Source: Bacteroidota bacterium (GTDB lineage: Bacteria > Bacteroidota > Bacteroidia > Flavobacteriales_E > Vicingaceae). Taken from it: DNA of 64,000 nt. Positions 1 through 7,926 of this stretch are shown here, in pieces. The stretch covers positions 62,001-126,000 of the forward strand of contig JABFGJ010000006.1 of NCBI GenBank assembly GCA_013112545.1. The letters run 5' to 3'. Both the position numbers and the translations under genes were made by a program. Each line of letters opens with the position of its first letter. The first letter of the stretch is position 1. The notes below the pieces were generated by a model that was not told the origin of the DNA, made no database searches, and worked only from the letters and a program-made list of their open reading frames with translations.

Positions 1-251
1 GTTTTATCTCCTGCATACGATATTAATCCTTCTATAGAAAGAACTGGTTTATCATTAAACATAGACTCGAATAACAATGAACTAGATTTTGAATTGGCTA
101 GAAGTGTTGGCCCCTACTTCAGATAAATAATTCCAAAATGGATTTCATACTAAAAGAAGTTATCAGCGCAGTAAAACATGGGATTAGAAGCTAAAAAATA
201 GGAATTTCTCGCTCTGAAATTTTATTAATGAAAGGAGCATTTCGGGTTTAA
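1..251 (+). pseudogene. Decayed 3' end of a HipA kinase gene
   Basis: The first 126 bases read in frame as a HipA C-terminal segment (VLSPAYDINPS, then LNIDSNNNELDFELARSV) ending in an early stop at 124-126. Homology to the intact hipA at 6576-7826 continues to base 251 in other frames, ending SRSEILLMKGAFRV. Against the intact gene, AGATTAAAT has become AGATAAAT, a one-base deletion that causes the frameshift, and a second stop occurs near 196. The 5' part lies outside the window, so whether a whole gene once stood here is unknown. It is a paralogue remnant, not a copy of the neighbouring gene. Confidence 0.85.
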
Positions 252-352
252 CATTTTTTTTCCTCAATTTCCGTCACTCATAGCATAAACCTTATGCTGA
301 TAATTCAATGTATAACATGACTATTATCATATGAATTCACCTGCTTACCTTC

Positions 353-360
353 TACCTTTG
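353..360 (+). promoter_or_regulatory. Putative -7 element of the stress-protein operon
   Basis: TACCTTTG matches the Bacteroidota -7 consensus TAnnTTTG and lies 66 bases before the start codon at 427. No good TTTG -33 element is visible at the usual spacing, so this is a motif-based inference. Confidence 0.4.
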
Positions 361-426
361 TATAAAGCCTAACGAATAATCGATAGGCCTGAAAAGGGTT
401 CTAAAAATTGATTTAAAAAAAAGCAG

Positions 427-1251
427 ATGAAAAATATTCTAATTCCGACCGATTTCTCTCAGAATGCAAAAAAGGCAACTGATTACGCACTTTCACTTTT
501 TAATGAGCAGGACATTACCATTACTCTTTTGAATGTATTTTACATTCCTTATGCCTCTGCAGATGTAGTTTATTCTTATAGCGATATCGCCAATGAAAAT
601 GTCACGCAGCTTTTTAAACATGAATTAGAGCGAATAAATAAAAAGTTTCCCGACTTGAAAGCTAAAATAAAAACGAGTTTTCATGCTGGTGATGTAATCA
701 ACGTAGTATGTTCTATAGAAAAAAAGGAAAAAATCGACCTTATAGTTATGGGAACTCAAGGTGCAAGTGGCTTAGCAGAAGTATTTATGGGAAGCAGAAC
801 TACTGCCATGATAAAAAACGTAAAAACACCAGTATTAGCTGTTCCTGAACAAGCTCAGTATAAACCAGCCAAGCGAATCTTGTTTGCAGCTGGGGAAAAA
901 CTGATTGGTCAAAAAGTGAACATAGCTGTGCTAAAGGAAATTGCCAATAGAAATCAATCTAAGATTGAAGCTTTATATGTTTCTGATTGCGATGAAAATA
1001 AAGAGAGCATTATACAATCAATTGATGGTGAACTCAATTTAAATTTTGGAGAGATACCATGTGATTTAATAGTAAAAGATGGCCTGAATGTAGAAAAGGA
1101 AATTCAAAAATATGCCGAACAACACCCCATAGATTTGATGGCAATGATAACAAGTAGAGGTAGTATATTTCACGAAAGTGTGACTAAGTTAGTAGCCATG
1201 CACACCAAGCTACCATTACTTGTAATGCATACAAACACTAAAACAGATTAA
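427..1251 (+). CDS. Tandem-domain universal stress protein (UspA family)
   Basis: Two Usp folds lie in one 274-residue chain, a usual length for tandem Usp proteins. The N-terminal domain begins KNILIPTDFSQNA and carries the ATP-binding signature G-x2-G-x9-G-S exactly (G109, G112, G122, S123). The C-terminal domain (about 148-270) keeps the fold pattern but its loop (TSRGSIFHESVTKL) lacks the glycines, so only the first half is expected to bind ATP. Usp proteins are cytoplasmic stress-response factors. The gene is followed one base later by 1253-1627, so the two are probably co-transcribed. Confidence 0.88.
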   Translation: MKNILIPTDFSQNAKKATDYALSLFNEQDITITLLNVFYIPYASADVVYSYSDIANENVTQLFKHELERINKKFPDLKAKIKTSFHAGDVINVVCSIEKKEKIDLIVMGTQGASGLAEVFMGSRTTAMIKNVKTPVLAVPEQAQYKPAKRILFAAGEKLIGQKVNIAVLKEIANRNQSKIEALYVSDCDENKESIIQSIDGELNLNFGEIPCDLIVKDGLNVEKEIQKYAEQHPIDLMAMITSRGSIFHESVTKLVAMHTKLPLLVMHTNTKTD

Positions 1252-1252
1252 G

Positions 1253-1627
1253 ATGAACTCAGTAGAACGATTATATTACGCCTTAGGCGAGTTAGCCTAT
1301 GCAGTAGCTAAAGCAGATGGACAAATAAATTTTGAAGAGCGAAATAAGCTTCACGACATCGTAGTCAAAGGAGCGAAGTGCCATAATTATGAATTCAATG
1401 TTTCAGAAATCATTTTCCACATTTTGCAAAAGGAAAATATTTTTAATGTTGAAGACTCTTACCGTTCTGCAATGCGAGAAATAAAAGCAAATAGCAAGTA
1501 CTTAACGGACGATATGAAAGCTGAGTTTGTAGCCGTATTAGATAAAGTAGCCCGAGCATTCAACTCCATCACCAAAGAAGAAAGGGAACTAATTGAACGT
1601 TTCAGGAAAGATATAGATGAGATATAG
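1253..1627 (+). CDS. TerB-like helical protein
   Basis: This 124-residue, all-helical acidic protein has the opening YALGELAYAVAKADGQINFEE, which resembles the metal-binding-type loop of TerB/DjlA-N domains (helix, A-K-A-D-G-x-I-x-x-E-E, helix). It starts one base after the stop of the Usp gene, so translational coupling is likely and a shared stress role is plausible. No catalytic motif is visible. Assignment to the TerB-like fold rests on the one motif; the exact function is unknown. Confidence 0.6.
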   Translation: MNSVERLYYALGELAYAVAKADGQINFEERNKLHDIVVKGAKCHNYEFNVSEIIFHILQKENIFNVEDSYRSAMREIKANSKYLTDDMKAEFVAVLDKVARAFNSITKEERELIERFRKDIDEI

Positions 1628-1640
1628 TGAAGATTAGTTT

Positions 1641-3128
1641 TTAATGACTTAACACCTCCCATATTTTAACCATGGCCAAGGTGTCTAATTTGCAATAAGC
1701 CAATAGATCTTTTCGAATGGGGTTTATTTGGTTATCTTCTATTGTTCCTTCGGCCAGTGCTTTAAGGTAATTGCTTGCATCTCCCCCATTGTTAATTTTC
1801 AAAGATTGATAATTTAAATCTGGATCATTGGCGCACAAAGCTGGCAACACTTTCTTAATAGAAGCTGAACCTTGCATTGCAGGGACATAATACCATGAAC
1901 TTCTGAATGGAATTATCAAATCTACTAACCGAACAGATATCGCATTTAATTGCTTGGCGTATTCAGGAAAATCTTCTGCCAATTGATTAATCTTTCCTCT
2001 CTCAAAACCTACATTATAGGTCACTATACTACCACTTACACCCAATTCAGATATCATTCTTTGAATTAATTCTTCTCTAGGGTCTTGATCAAATTCAGGT
2101 AGGTACTCTGTATGAATCAATTCTGAATTTGGGCTTTCTAAAACATGCAAGGAATATTGAACTGCATATTGTTTGTAGGGCGAAGTGCCATCGTAAATGG
2201 GAATGGCTGGCCCAATGGTTTCAAAGTCGAAGAAATACAAGGGAAATTCCCATTCAGAGAGAAAGTTGCTAATCTGTGGCTTATCAAGATGAGAAGCATT
2301 ATGCTTTACACCTTCAATTTGAAGTTGTTGCCTCTCTGAGAAATGGTCAGTATCCGGAATGTCTTTTATCCCATAAATTCCATGATTGACATAATCCCAT
2401 GCTTTAGAACCAATTCTAGAAATATTGAAAACCGAATTTTCAGGAATGTGCTGCCAGCAGTGTGCTTTGAACTCGCAATCAAATGGATTTCCACAATGAG
2501 CGCCAATGGCAACTTCAGGAACTTCTTTCAAATCAAGGGTTGCTTTTAGTTCTTTTAATTTTATAGAAACTTCATTTTGCTTTGCTATAACTTGCTCTGT
2601 AATATCTTCTAAATGAAATAACTGATTAGGGTCAATTTCCCCATCTCTAACATACTGATTATTAATATGCATGATATAAAAGACATCTGGCCTAAAACCA
2701 GAATTATTCATCACCCAATATTGCAAAGCACCATCATCCAAATGATAATCATGAACACCTGTGCTCGACTTCACCTCAATGGCGATTCGTTTCCCATCTT
2801 GCTGAACAAAGATGTCTAGAGCTGCCATTACTTCATCGTGAAAAAAAGATGCTTCGTAAATCACTTCCTCTCCACTATCTATCCATTCTTTGGTTTTTTC
2901 AATGGATGGACCATAATCGTAAAAAGATTCTGGTGTTGCATCTTTTCCATTCGGGAAACGTTTTATTGCCCAATCACCAACTTGGTCTCCTTGTTCAAAT
3001 AAGGCTTCTTGACTAGCCGAGACTGGAGTAGCCAATTCTCTGTGATACTTTGAAAGAAATAATTTTTTAGCACATTGCTTTCCTGCTATATAGCGAGATT
3101 TGGATAGTTTGTGTTGGTATTTGGTCAT
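1641..3128 (-). CDS. DUF2779 protein: Cas4-like nuclease plus RNase H-fold exonuclease
   Basis: The N-terminal half looks like a RecB/Cas4-type PD-(D/E)xK nuclease: D105 (ALDIF) and E118-V-K120 form the active-site pattern, and four cysteines (C19, then C212, C218 and C224) have the spacing type of an iron-sulfur cluster in Cas4/AddB nucleases. The C-terminal DUF2779 part (from about 295) starts FFDFETI, with D301 and E303 as in DEDD 3'-5' exonucleases. A DNA-end processing role is inferred. It lies 15 bases downstream of the AAA-M41 gene on the same strand, so the two are probably one operon, possibly under the divergent WYL regulator. Confidence 0.8.
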   Translation of the reverse strand: MTKYQHKLSKSRYIAGKQCAKKLFLSKYHRELATPVSASQEALFEQGDQVGDWAIKRFPNGKDATPESFYDYGPSIEKTKEWIDSGEEVIYEASFFHDEVMAALDIFVQQDGKRIAIEVKSSTGVHDYHLDDGALQYWVMNNSGFRPDVFYIMHINNQYVRDGEIDPNQLFHLEDITEQVIAKQNEVSIKLKELKATLDLKEVPEVAIGAHCGNPFDCEFKAHCWQHIPENSVFNISRIGSKAWDYVNHGIYGIKDIPDTDHFSERQQLQIEGVKHNASHLDKPQISNFLSEWEFPLYFFDFETIGPAIPIYDGTSPYKQYAVQYSLHVLESPNSELIHTEYLPEFDQDPREELIQRMISELGVSGSIVTYNVGFERGKINQLAEDFPEYAKQLNAISVRLVDLIIPFRSSWYYVPAMQGSASIKKVLPALCANDPDLNYQSLKINNGGDASNYLKALAEGTIEDNQINPIRKDLLAYCKLDTLAMVKIWEVLSH

Positions 3129-3143
3129 TAGAACTATTTTAAT

Positions 3144-5195
3144 TTATATTACTTCAATAAGTTTCTTTTGAAATTGCATACTATACATTTCACTGTATTT
3201 TTTTGACTCTTCTGCCACAATTAAGCTTGGATTATGTTTCCTAAAAATGGCTTCCACCTCATCTTGATACATACATTTTTTTTGCATCAAATTGTCAGAC
3301 AAGATAATCAATGTTTTTTCATATTTTTTTAAGATATCCGAAGCTATGGTAAAAGCCTCATCAATAATTTGTTCAACATCCATTTTAGTTACTCTCTTTC
3401 TAATAAAACTCTCTTGATATACCCTACTTGTTTCAAACTCCTGAAAACCCCATAAATCAATCATAGAGTTGGCCATCAATCTTGCACGAAGCAAATCATC
3501 GCTTGCACCATACGTTACGGCTTCAGTTCCAAAAATTAACTTTTCTGCACAGAAACCGGCTACTAAAACTGCGATCTTTTTTATCGAACTATTCCTAGAA
3601 TGACTGCCTTTATGATCTGTAATTATTGCTCCCTTAAAGTCGTTTGATGCAGAATTAACAATGATTAATTTAGGGCTTTGGTTTTCTAAAATTCGGTAAA
3701 CAAGTGCATGTCCTGCCTCATGAACAGAGACCACTACCCTATCTTCCATTTCTTGCTTTTGCCGTATTGTTTTTAGGGGCATATCTACCTTTAGCTTTTG
3801 TTCACCAACTATTTCTTCGGCATCAGAATAAGTGATTTGATAACCTTCTGAACACAGGCCCCAAGTAATTTGATTTACATTTTGCCAGGTTTTTATATAA
3901 ATTTCGCCAATAATTTTACTCCATTGATTATAAATTAACTGCTTTATACTGGAAAGTAATGGTCTAGTCCCTTGGCTTGGATAAACACCTTCACTGTAAA
4001 TAAGCTCAGCTATTTCAGAAGTAAAAATCAGGTTAATTTGATGTTCCTTTTTAACATCTTCTTTAAATTTATCTAATTGGTTTTCAATAATTTTTTCATA
4101 AGCTAATTTAGATAGAGAAGGATAAATTAAATGTATGTTACCTAATCTGGCAATTTGCTCCCTTCTTAAAAAAGCAGCCAAACAAGATTTAATATCTCCA
4201 ACATCAACTTTTAAAGATTCCTCATAAAAAATAGTTGCATCAATATCTGGACTTAGATATCGAGACATAGGATAAGCATCATCTAAGTTTCCACTGATAA
4301 AAACGATTGCCTTAGAACAATCAACAATCTTGGGTGCAAGTGACTTTTTTAGATATTTATTAAGTAGTTTAATACTTTCTATTCCATTCAATTGGGCAAA
4401 CTCCTCCTCAACATCTGCCAAACTTAAATCTGGGCGATCTATTATTGATACTATCAATTCCAAAATTTCATAACTCACGAATCGAATCTTTCGATTTGTT
4501 AATACTTCTTCTATGGTTATATCATTGTCACGATTGAAAGATCGTCTTCTTTTCATGTAAGATATATCATCCAAAACATAATTGTCTTTATCTGTAATAT
4601 CCATATTCGTTATTCGCATGAAGGTTTCCTTTTTCGATACGACTTCTCCATTATGAACCTTCACTCCATTATCTATGGCTTTCTTTAACTTGAAAATTCT
4701 CCTTATCTCATTATTAGAGGTAGAATTGAAACCATAATCTTCAAACTTACCAGAGTCAATTATTTTCCAAACTATCTGAGCCATTTCATTAACAATTGAT
4801 TTTCCTTTTTCATCAATAGATCTTAAATGTTGAAATTCATCAAACAATAAAATGAGTGGTTTTTTACTATTGTTATCATGCAAATCATTCAAGGTATCTT
4901 GAACCATATACCTTGAATTCTTACTCATCTCGAAGCTATACAACGAATCTTTTAACTCTAGCAATTCACTCAATCGTTGAATTAGACTGGTTTTACCAGT
5001 TCCGGTCATTCCCCAAAGGTTAATCACATGAGGCCGCTTTTGAAATTCGGGAAATAAATACCAAGAACTCACATTATCAATTAATTGGTCAATAATGGAA
5101 TCTATTCCGAAATATTCTAATTTTAAAAGCCGTTTGGCATTTTCTAATTGTTTCTGCTTGGCTACTAAATCTCCTTTTCTTTTCTGTAATTTCAT
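3144..5195 (-). CDS. Clp-type AAA+ ATPase fused to an M41 (FtsH-type) zinc peptidase
   Basis: Residues about 20-435 form one AAA+ module: Walker A GMTGTGKT (62-69), Walker B LILLFDE (D119, E120), sensor-1 N303, a candidate arginine finger R350, and a Clp/HSP100-style small domain with sensor-2 in QGTRPL (R411). Residues about 485-660 are an M41 peptidase: HEAGH (H492, E493, H496), and D566/D567 in GASDDLLRA as the likely third zinc ligand. Unlike FtsH there is no transmembrane segment, and the ATPase resembles ClpB-D2/ClpX rather than FtsH. It should be a soluble ATP-dependent protease. A long insert (about 150-290) follows Walker B. Its substrate is unknown; DUF2779 and WYL neighbours suggest defence. 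Confidence 0.85.
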   Translation of the reverse strand: MKLQKRKGDLVAKQKQLENAKRLLKLEYFGIDSIIDQLIDNVSSWYLFPEFQKRPHVINLWGMTGTGKTSLIQRLSELLELKDSLYSFEMSKNSRYMVQDTLNDLHDNNSKKPLILLFDEFQHLRSIDEKGKSIVNEMAQIVWKIIDSGKFEDYGFNSTSNNEIRRIFKLKKAIDNGVKVHNGEVVSKKETFMRITNMDITDKDNYVLDDISYMKRRRSFNRDNDITIEEVLTNRKIRFVSYEILELIVSIIDRPDLSLADVEEEFAQLNGIESIKLLNKYLKKSLAPKIVDCSKAIVFISGNLDDAYPMSRYLSPDIDATIFYEESLKVDVGDIKSCLAAFLRREQIARLGNIHLIYPSLSKLAYEKIIENQLDKFKEDVKKEHQINLIFTSEIAELIYSEGVYPSQGTRPLLSSIKQLIYNQWSKIIGEIYIKTWQNVNQITWGLCSEGYQITYSDAEEIVGEQKLKVDMPLKTIRQKQEMEDRVVVSVHEAGHALVYRILENQSPKLIIVNSASNDFKGAIITDHKGSHSRNSSIKKIAVLVAGFCAEKLIFGTEAVTYGASDDLLRARLMANSMIDLWGFQEFETSRVYQESFIRKRVTKMDVEQIIDEAFTIASDILKKYEKTLIILSDNLMQKKCMYQDEVEAIFRKHNPSLIVAEESKKYSEMYSMQFQKKLIEVI

Positions 5196-5265
5196 GGTTT
5201 TATTTTAATATTTCCATACAAAACAAACCATACAGACTTTCAAGGTTTGACAGCCAACTAAAATT

Positions 5266-6228
5266 ATGAGCAAAAAAGGGCAAAATACTGGCTACAGCAC
5301 CTCCATTTCTAGCATTGGAATGATAGAACGATACATTCATTTTTTAGAGGCAGTGCAAACACTAAAACCCGCCACTAGAATCCGTATTCAAAATTATTTA
5401 GAAGAGCAAGGTGATCTAATATCTGAAAGTACATTCCACCGAATTCGGAAAAACTTAGAAGAAGGTTTGGGCATTGTTTTAGAACATGATAAACGATTAG
5501 GTTATCGCATCCAAAAGGAATCTCAAGAGGAATTAGAGCGATTTATGGATTTAACTGGTTTAGCAATTCGAGAAGGTCAAATAAAACAGGCCTTGCTAAA
5601 TGAACCTGATCTTTTTCAATATGTGCTTATGGAAAAAACCTTAGCCGGAGAGCGAAAAGAGATTCTTTCACCCATATTAAAAGCCTTGCTGAAAAAAAAG
5701 AAAATTGAATTAAGCTACCACAAATACGGCGCTGATGAAGCCAAAAACTATTATCAATTAGAACCGCATTACATTAAAAAGTACCTAGGCCGTTGGTATC
5801 TTTTTGCTTATGCTCCTTGGCTAGAGCGAGCGATGACCTTAGCAATTGACAATAGAATGACCAATGTACAAGTAAAGCACGAAAGTTTCACAAGAAAAGA
5901 GGATGCCTTCAAAAAATTATTTCAAGTGGTAGGTTTAAATTATGCTCAGGCTGAATACGACTTTAATATAAGTGAACCAGTGGGAATCGAATTTTGGGTG
6001 CAAGCGAATTATGTCGATTATATTGAAGCTCTACCGATACACCCAACTCAAACCATGACAAAACAAAATTCAAAAGGGAAAAACTTTAGAATAGAAGTAA
6101 TACCCAATTATGAATTAGTTCAAGCTTTTTTAAGAATGGGCAACCAAGCCAAAATTTTAAGTCCTAGCTTTTTTGTTGACTATTTTAAGGCTTGTGTGAA
6201 AGGAGTTTTGGAGCGGTATCGCCACTAA
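5266..6228 (+). CDS. WYL-domain transcriptional regulator
   Basis: The 320-residue protein has an N-terminal winged-helix region (about 15-75, with ESTFHRIRKNLEE as recognition helix) and a central WYL domain including LGRWYLFAY near residue 185, then a WCX-like C-terminal region. WYL proteins are ligand-sensing regulators often encoded with phage-defence genes. It is divergent from the AAA-M41/DUF2779 pair, with 70 bases between start codons, which fits control of that pair. Its last 17 codons recur as a remnant at 7860-7910, on the far side of hipBA. Confidence 0.88.
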   Translation: MSKKGQNTGYSTSISSIGMIERYIHFLEAVQTLKPATRIRIQNYLEEQGDLISESTFHRIRKNLEEGLGIVLEHDKRLGYRIQKESQEELERFMDLTGLAIREGQIKQALLNEPDLFQYVLMEKTLAGERKEILSPILKALLKKKKIELSYHKYGADEAKNYYQLEPHYIKKYLGRWYLFAYAPWLERAMTLAIDNRMTNVQVKHESFTRKEDAFKKLFQVVGLNYAQAEYDFNISEPVGIEFWVQANYVDYIEALPIHPTQTMTKQNSKGKNFRIEVIPNYELVQAFLRMGNQAKILSPSFFVDYFKACVKGVLERYRH

Positions 6229-6230
6229 AT

Positions 6231-6277
6231 GTCGCTTATTTATAACAAAATAAGTATATTTGTAATAAATAAGCGAC
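6231..6277. promoter_or_regulatory. Probable HipB operator with embedded -7 element
   Basis: A perfect 13-bp inverted repeat (GTCGCTTATTTAT at 6231-6243 and its complement at 6265-6277) is separated by 21 bases and ends three bases before the hipB start. A -7-like TATATTTG lies between and touching the arms (6255-6262). HipB-type repressors bind inverted repeats at their own promoter, so autoregulation is the likely reading. Confidence 0.7.
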
Positions 6278-6280
6278 AAA

Positions 6281-6568
6281 ATGAACTCAAAGCAAGCTCT
6301 AGTGCTTCCTAAATATCAGAAGATATTTAATGAAATTGGTGAAAATATCAAACTTGCTCGAAAGAGAAGAAAACTAAGTATTATGCAAGTTGCTGAAAGA
6401 GCTGGTATTCATAGAGCCACGTTATCAAGAGTAGAAAAAGGGGACGTTTCTGTAGCAATTGGAATATATTTCAATGTTTTCAAAGTACTTAATTTACAAG
6501 ATGATTTTAAAGCTTTGGCTAAAAATGACGCTTTCGGAAGAAAATTACAAGACTTAGAGTTATTATAA
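6281..6568 (+). CDS. hipB: HipB-like antitoxin (XRE helix-turn-helix)
   Basis: The 95-residue protein has a Cro/C1-type helix-turn-helix at about 17-72: IKLARKRRKLSIMQVAERAG is followed by IHRATLSRVEKGD. It lies seven bases before hipA, in the standard antitoxin-toxin order of hipBA modules. The family antitoxin binds HipA and represses the operon; the inverted repeat just before its start is the expected target. The start ATG at 6281 is supported by that repeat lying directly upstream. Confidence 0.88.
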   Translation: MNSKQALVLPKYQKIFNEIGENIKLARKRRKLSIMQVAERAGIHRATLSRVEKGDVSVAIGIYFNVFKVLNLQDDFKALAKNDAFGRKLQDLELL

Positions 6569-6575
6569 AACCAAG

Positions 6576-7826
6576 ATGAGAACAGTAAATAAACAGGATA
6601 TTTTTGTGTTTGCAGATTGGGACTATATAGATGGACCATTATTAATTGGCACTCTATCGGCTCATTTTGGAAAAGGCAGAAAGTCCTTCAGTTTTGAATA
6701 CGATAAAGCTTGGTTAACTAAAATGAAGGATAATGCTTTTGATCCTGAAATTCATTTTTTTTCGGGTCCTCAATATCCGAATAACAAAGAAAATTTTGGA
6801 ATTTTTACAGATAGTATGCCCGATACCTGGGGAAGAACTTTAATGAAAAGAAGAGAGTTTGAAATTGCTAAAAATGAAAATAGAAAAGCAAGAACCCTAT
6901 ACGATATTGATTTTTTATTGGGCGTATATGATCAAAACAGAATGGGTGCGCTACGATTTAAAACAGAATTAAATGGTGCTTTTTTAGACAAAAATGATTT
7001 AAACCCAACGCCACCTTGGGCAAAACTAGCAGAACTACAACAAGCTGCTAAACTTTTTGAAAATGATAAAGAAAATGATTCTATTAAAGAATACTTAGCA
7101 ATTTTAATTGCTCCAGGTTCATCCTTAGGTGGGGCAAGACCAAAAGCTAATATCTTAGATAAAAATAATGATTTGTGGATTGCTAAGTTTCCTTCTAAAT
7201 CAGACACAATGGATATGGCTGCTTGGGAGTTTTTGGCCTATAAGCTTGCTTTAAAGTGTCATATTGAAATGGCTGAATGTCGATTGGAAAAAATTGGAAA
7301 CGAGTTCCATACATTTTTGACAAAACGTTTTGATCGGCAAAGGGATAAGAGAATTCACTTTGCGTCTGCCATGACTATGACAGAAAACACAGAAGATTCT
7401 ATTAAAGAAATTACACCCAGTTATTTAGATTTGGTAGAAGTCATTGAAAACGGAACTCAAGTTAAAGACAATCTACACCAGCTATGGAAACGTATTGTTT
7501 TTAATATTGCCATTTCTAATACAGATGATCATTTACGAAATCATGGATTTATATTAAAGCCCGAAGGCTGGGTTTTATCGCCTGCTTATGATTTAAATCC
7601 ATCGATAGACAAAACTGGCTTAGCTCTCAATATTGATACGCATAACAATGCGTTAGATTTTGACCTCGCTAAAAGTGTAGGGCAGTATTTCAGATTAAAT
7701 AATACTGAAATGAATGTGATTATTGATGAAGTTTTATCTGCAGTAAAAACATGGAAAGAAGTGGCTAAAAACATTGGAATACCTCGTTCAGAAATAGAAT
7801 TAATGAAAGCCGCATTTAGGGTTTAA
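6576..7826 (+). CDS. hipA: HipA-like serine/threonine kinase toxin
   Basis: At 416 residues this is close to E. coli HipA in length. Key elements are the loop SSLGGARPK (182-190, place of the autophosphorylation/P-loop region), a candidate nucleotide-binding lysine K204 in LWIAKF, the catalytic NTDDHLRNH (315-323, D317), and AYD (D339) as the metal-binding DFG-like motif. HipA kinases inactivate glutamyl- or other aminoacyl-tRNA synthetases and cause dormancy; the target here is not known. The module has all catalytic residues and appears intact. A related, decayed HipA 3' end lies at 1-251. Confidence 0.9.
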   Translation: MRTVNKQDIFVFADWDYIDGPLLIGTLSAHFGKGRKSFSFEYDKAWLTKMKDNAFDPEIHFFSGPQYPNNKENFGIFTDSMPDTWGRTLMKRREFEIAKNENRKARTLYDIDFLLGVYDQNRMGALRFKTELNGAFLDKNDLNPTPPWAKLAELQQAAKLFENDKENDSIKEYLAILIAPGSSLGGARPKANILDKNNDLWIAKFPSKSDTMDMAAWEFLAYKLALKCHIEMAECRLEKIGNEFHTFLTKRFDRQRDKRIHFASAMTMTENTEDSIKEITPSYLDLVEVIENGTQVKDNLHQLWKRIVFNIAISNTDDHLRNHGFILKPEGWVLSPAYDLNPSIDKTGLALNIDTHNNALDFDLAKSVGQYFRLNNTEMNVIIDEVLSAVKTWKEVAKNIGIPRSEIELMKAAFRV

Positions 7827-7859
7827 TACCGATTTATTATTTAATCCTACAAAATAGGT

Positions 7860-7910
7860 GACTATTTTAAAACTTGTGTAGAAGGAGTTTTGGAAAGATA
7901 TTCTGAGTAA
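7860..7910 (+). pseudogene. Remnant of the WYL gene 3' end
   Basis: Seventeen codons including the stop (DYFKTCVEGVLERYSE) match the last codons of the WYL gene (DYFKACVKGVLERYRH, 6178-6228) at both protein and DNA level. The fragment has no start and lies 34 bases after hipA. Together with the intact WYL end it brackets hipBA, which suggests that hipBA entered at the 3' end of a WYL gene or came with a segment carrying it. Confidence 0.85.
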
Positions 7911-7926
7911 TTAAAACCAATTTTAA

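Noticed and set aside
1641-3128. Cas4 adaptation protein of a CRISPR system
   Set aside because: The C-terminal DUF2779 exonuclease part and lack of cas1/cas2 or an array speak against it; only the N-terminal nuclease resembles Cas4.
3144-5195. Ordinary FtsH
   Set aside because: No membrane anchor is present and the AAA+ small domain is Clp-like rather than FtsH-like.
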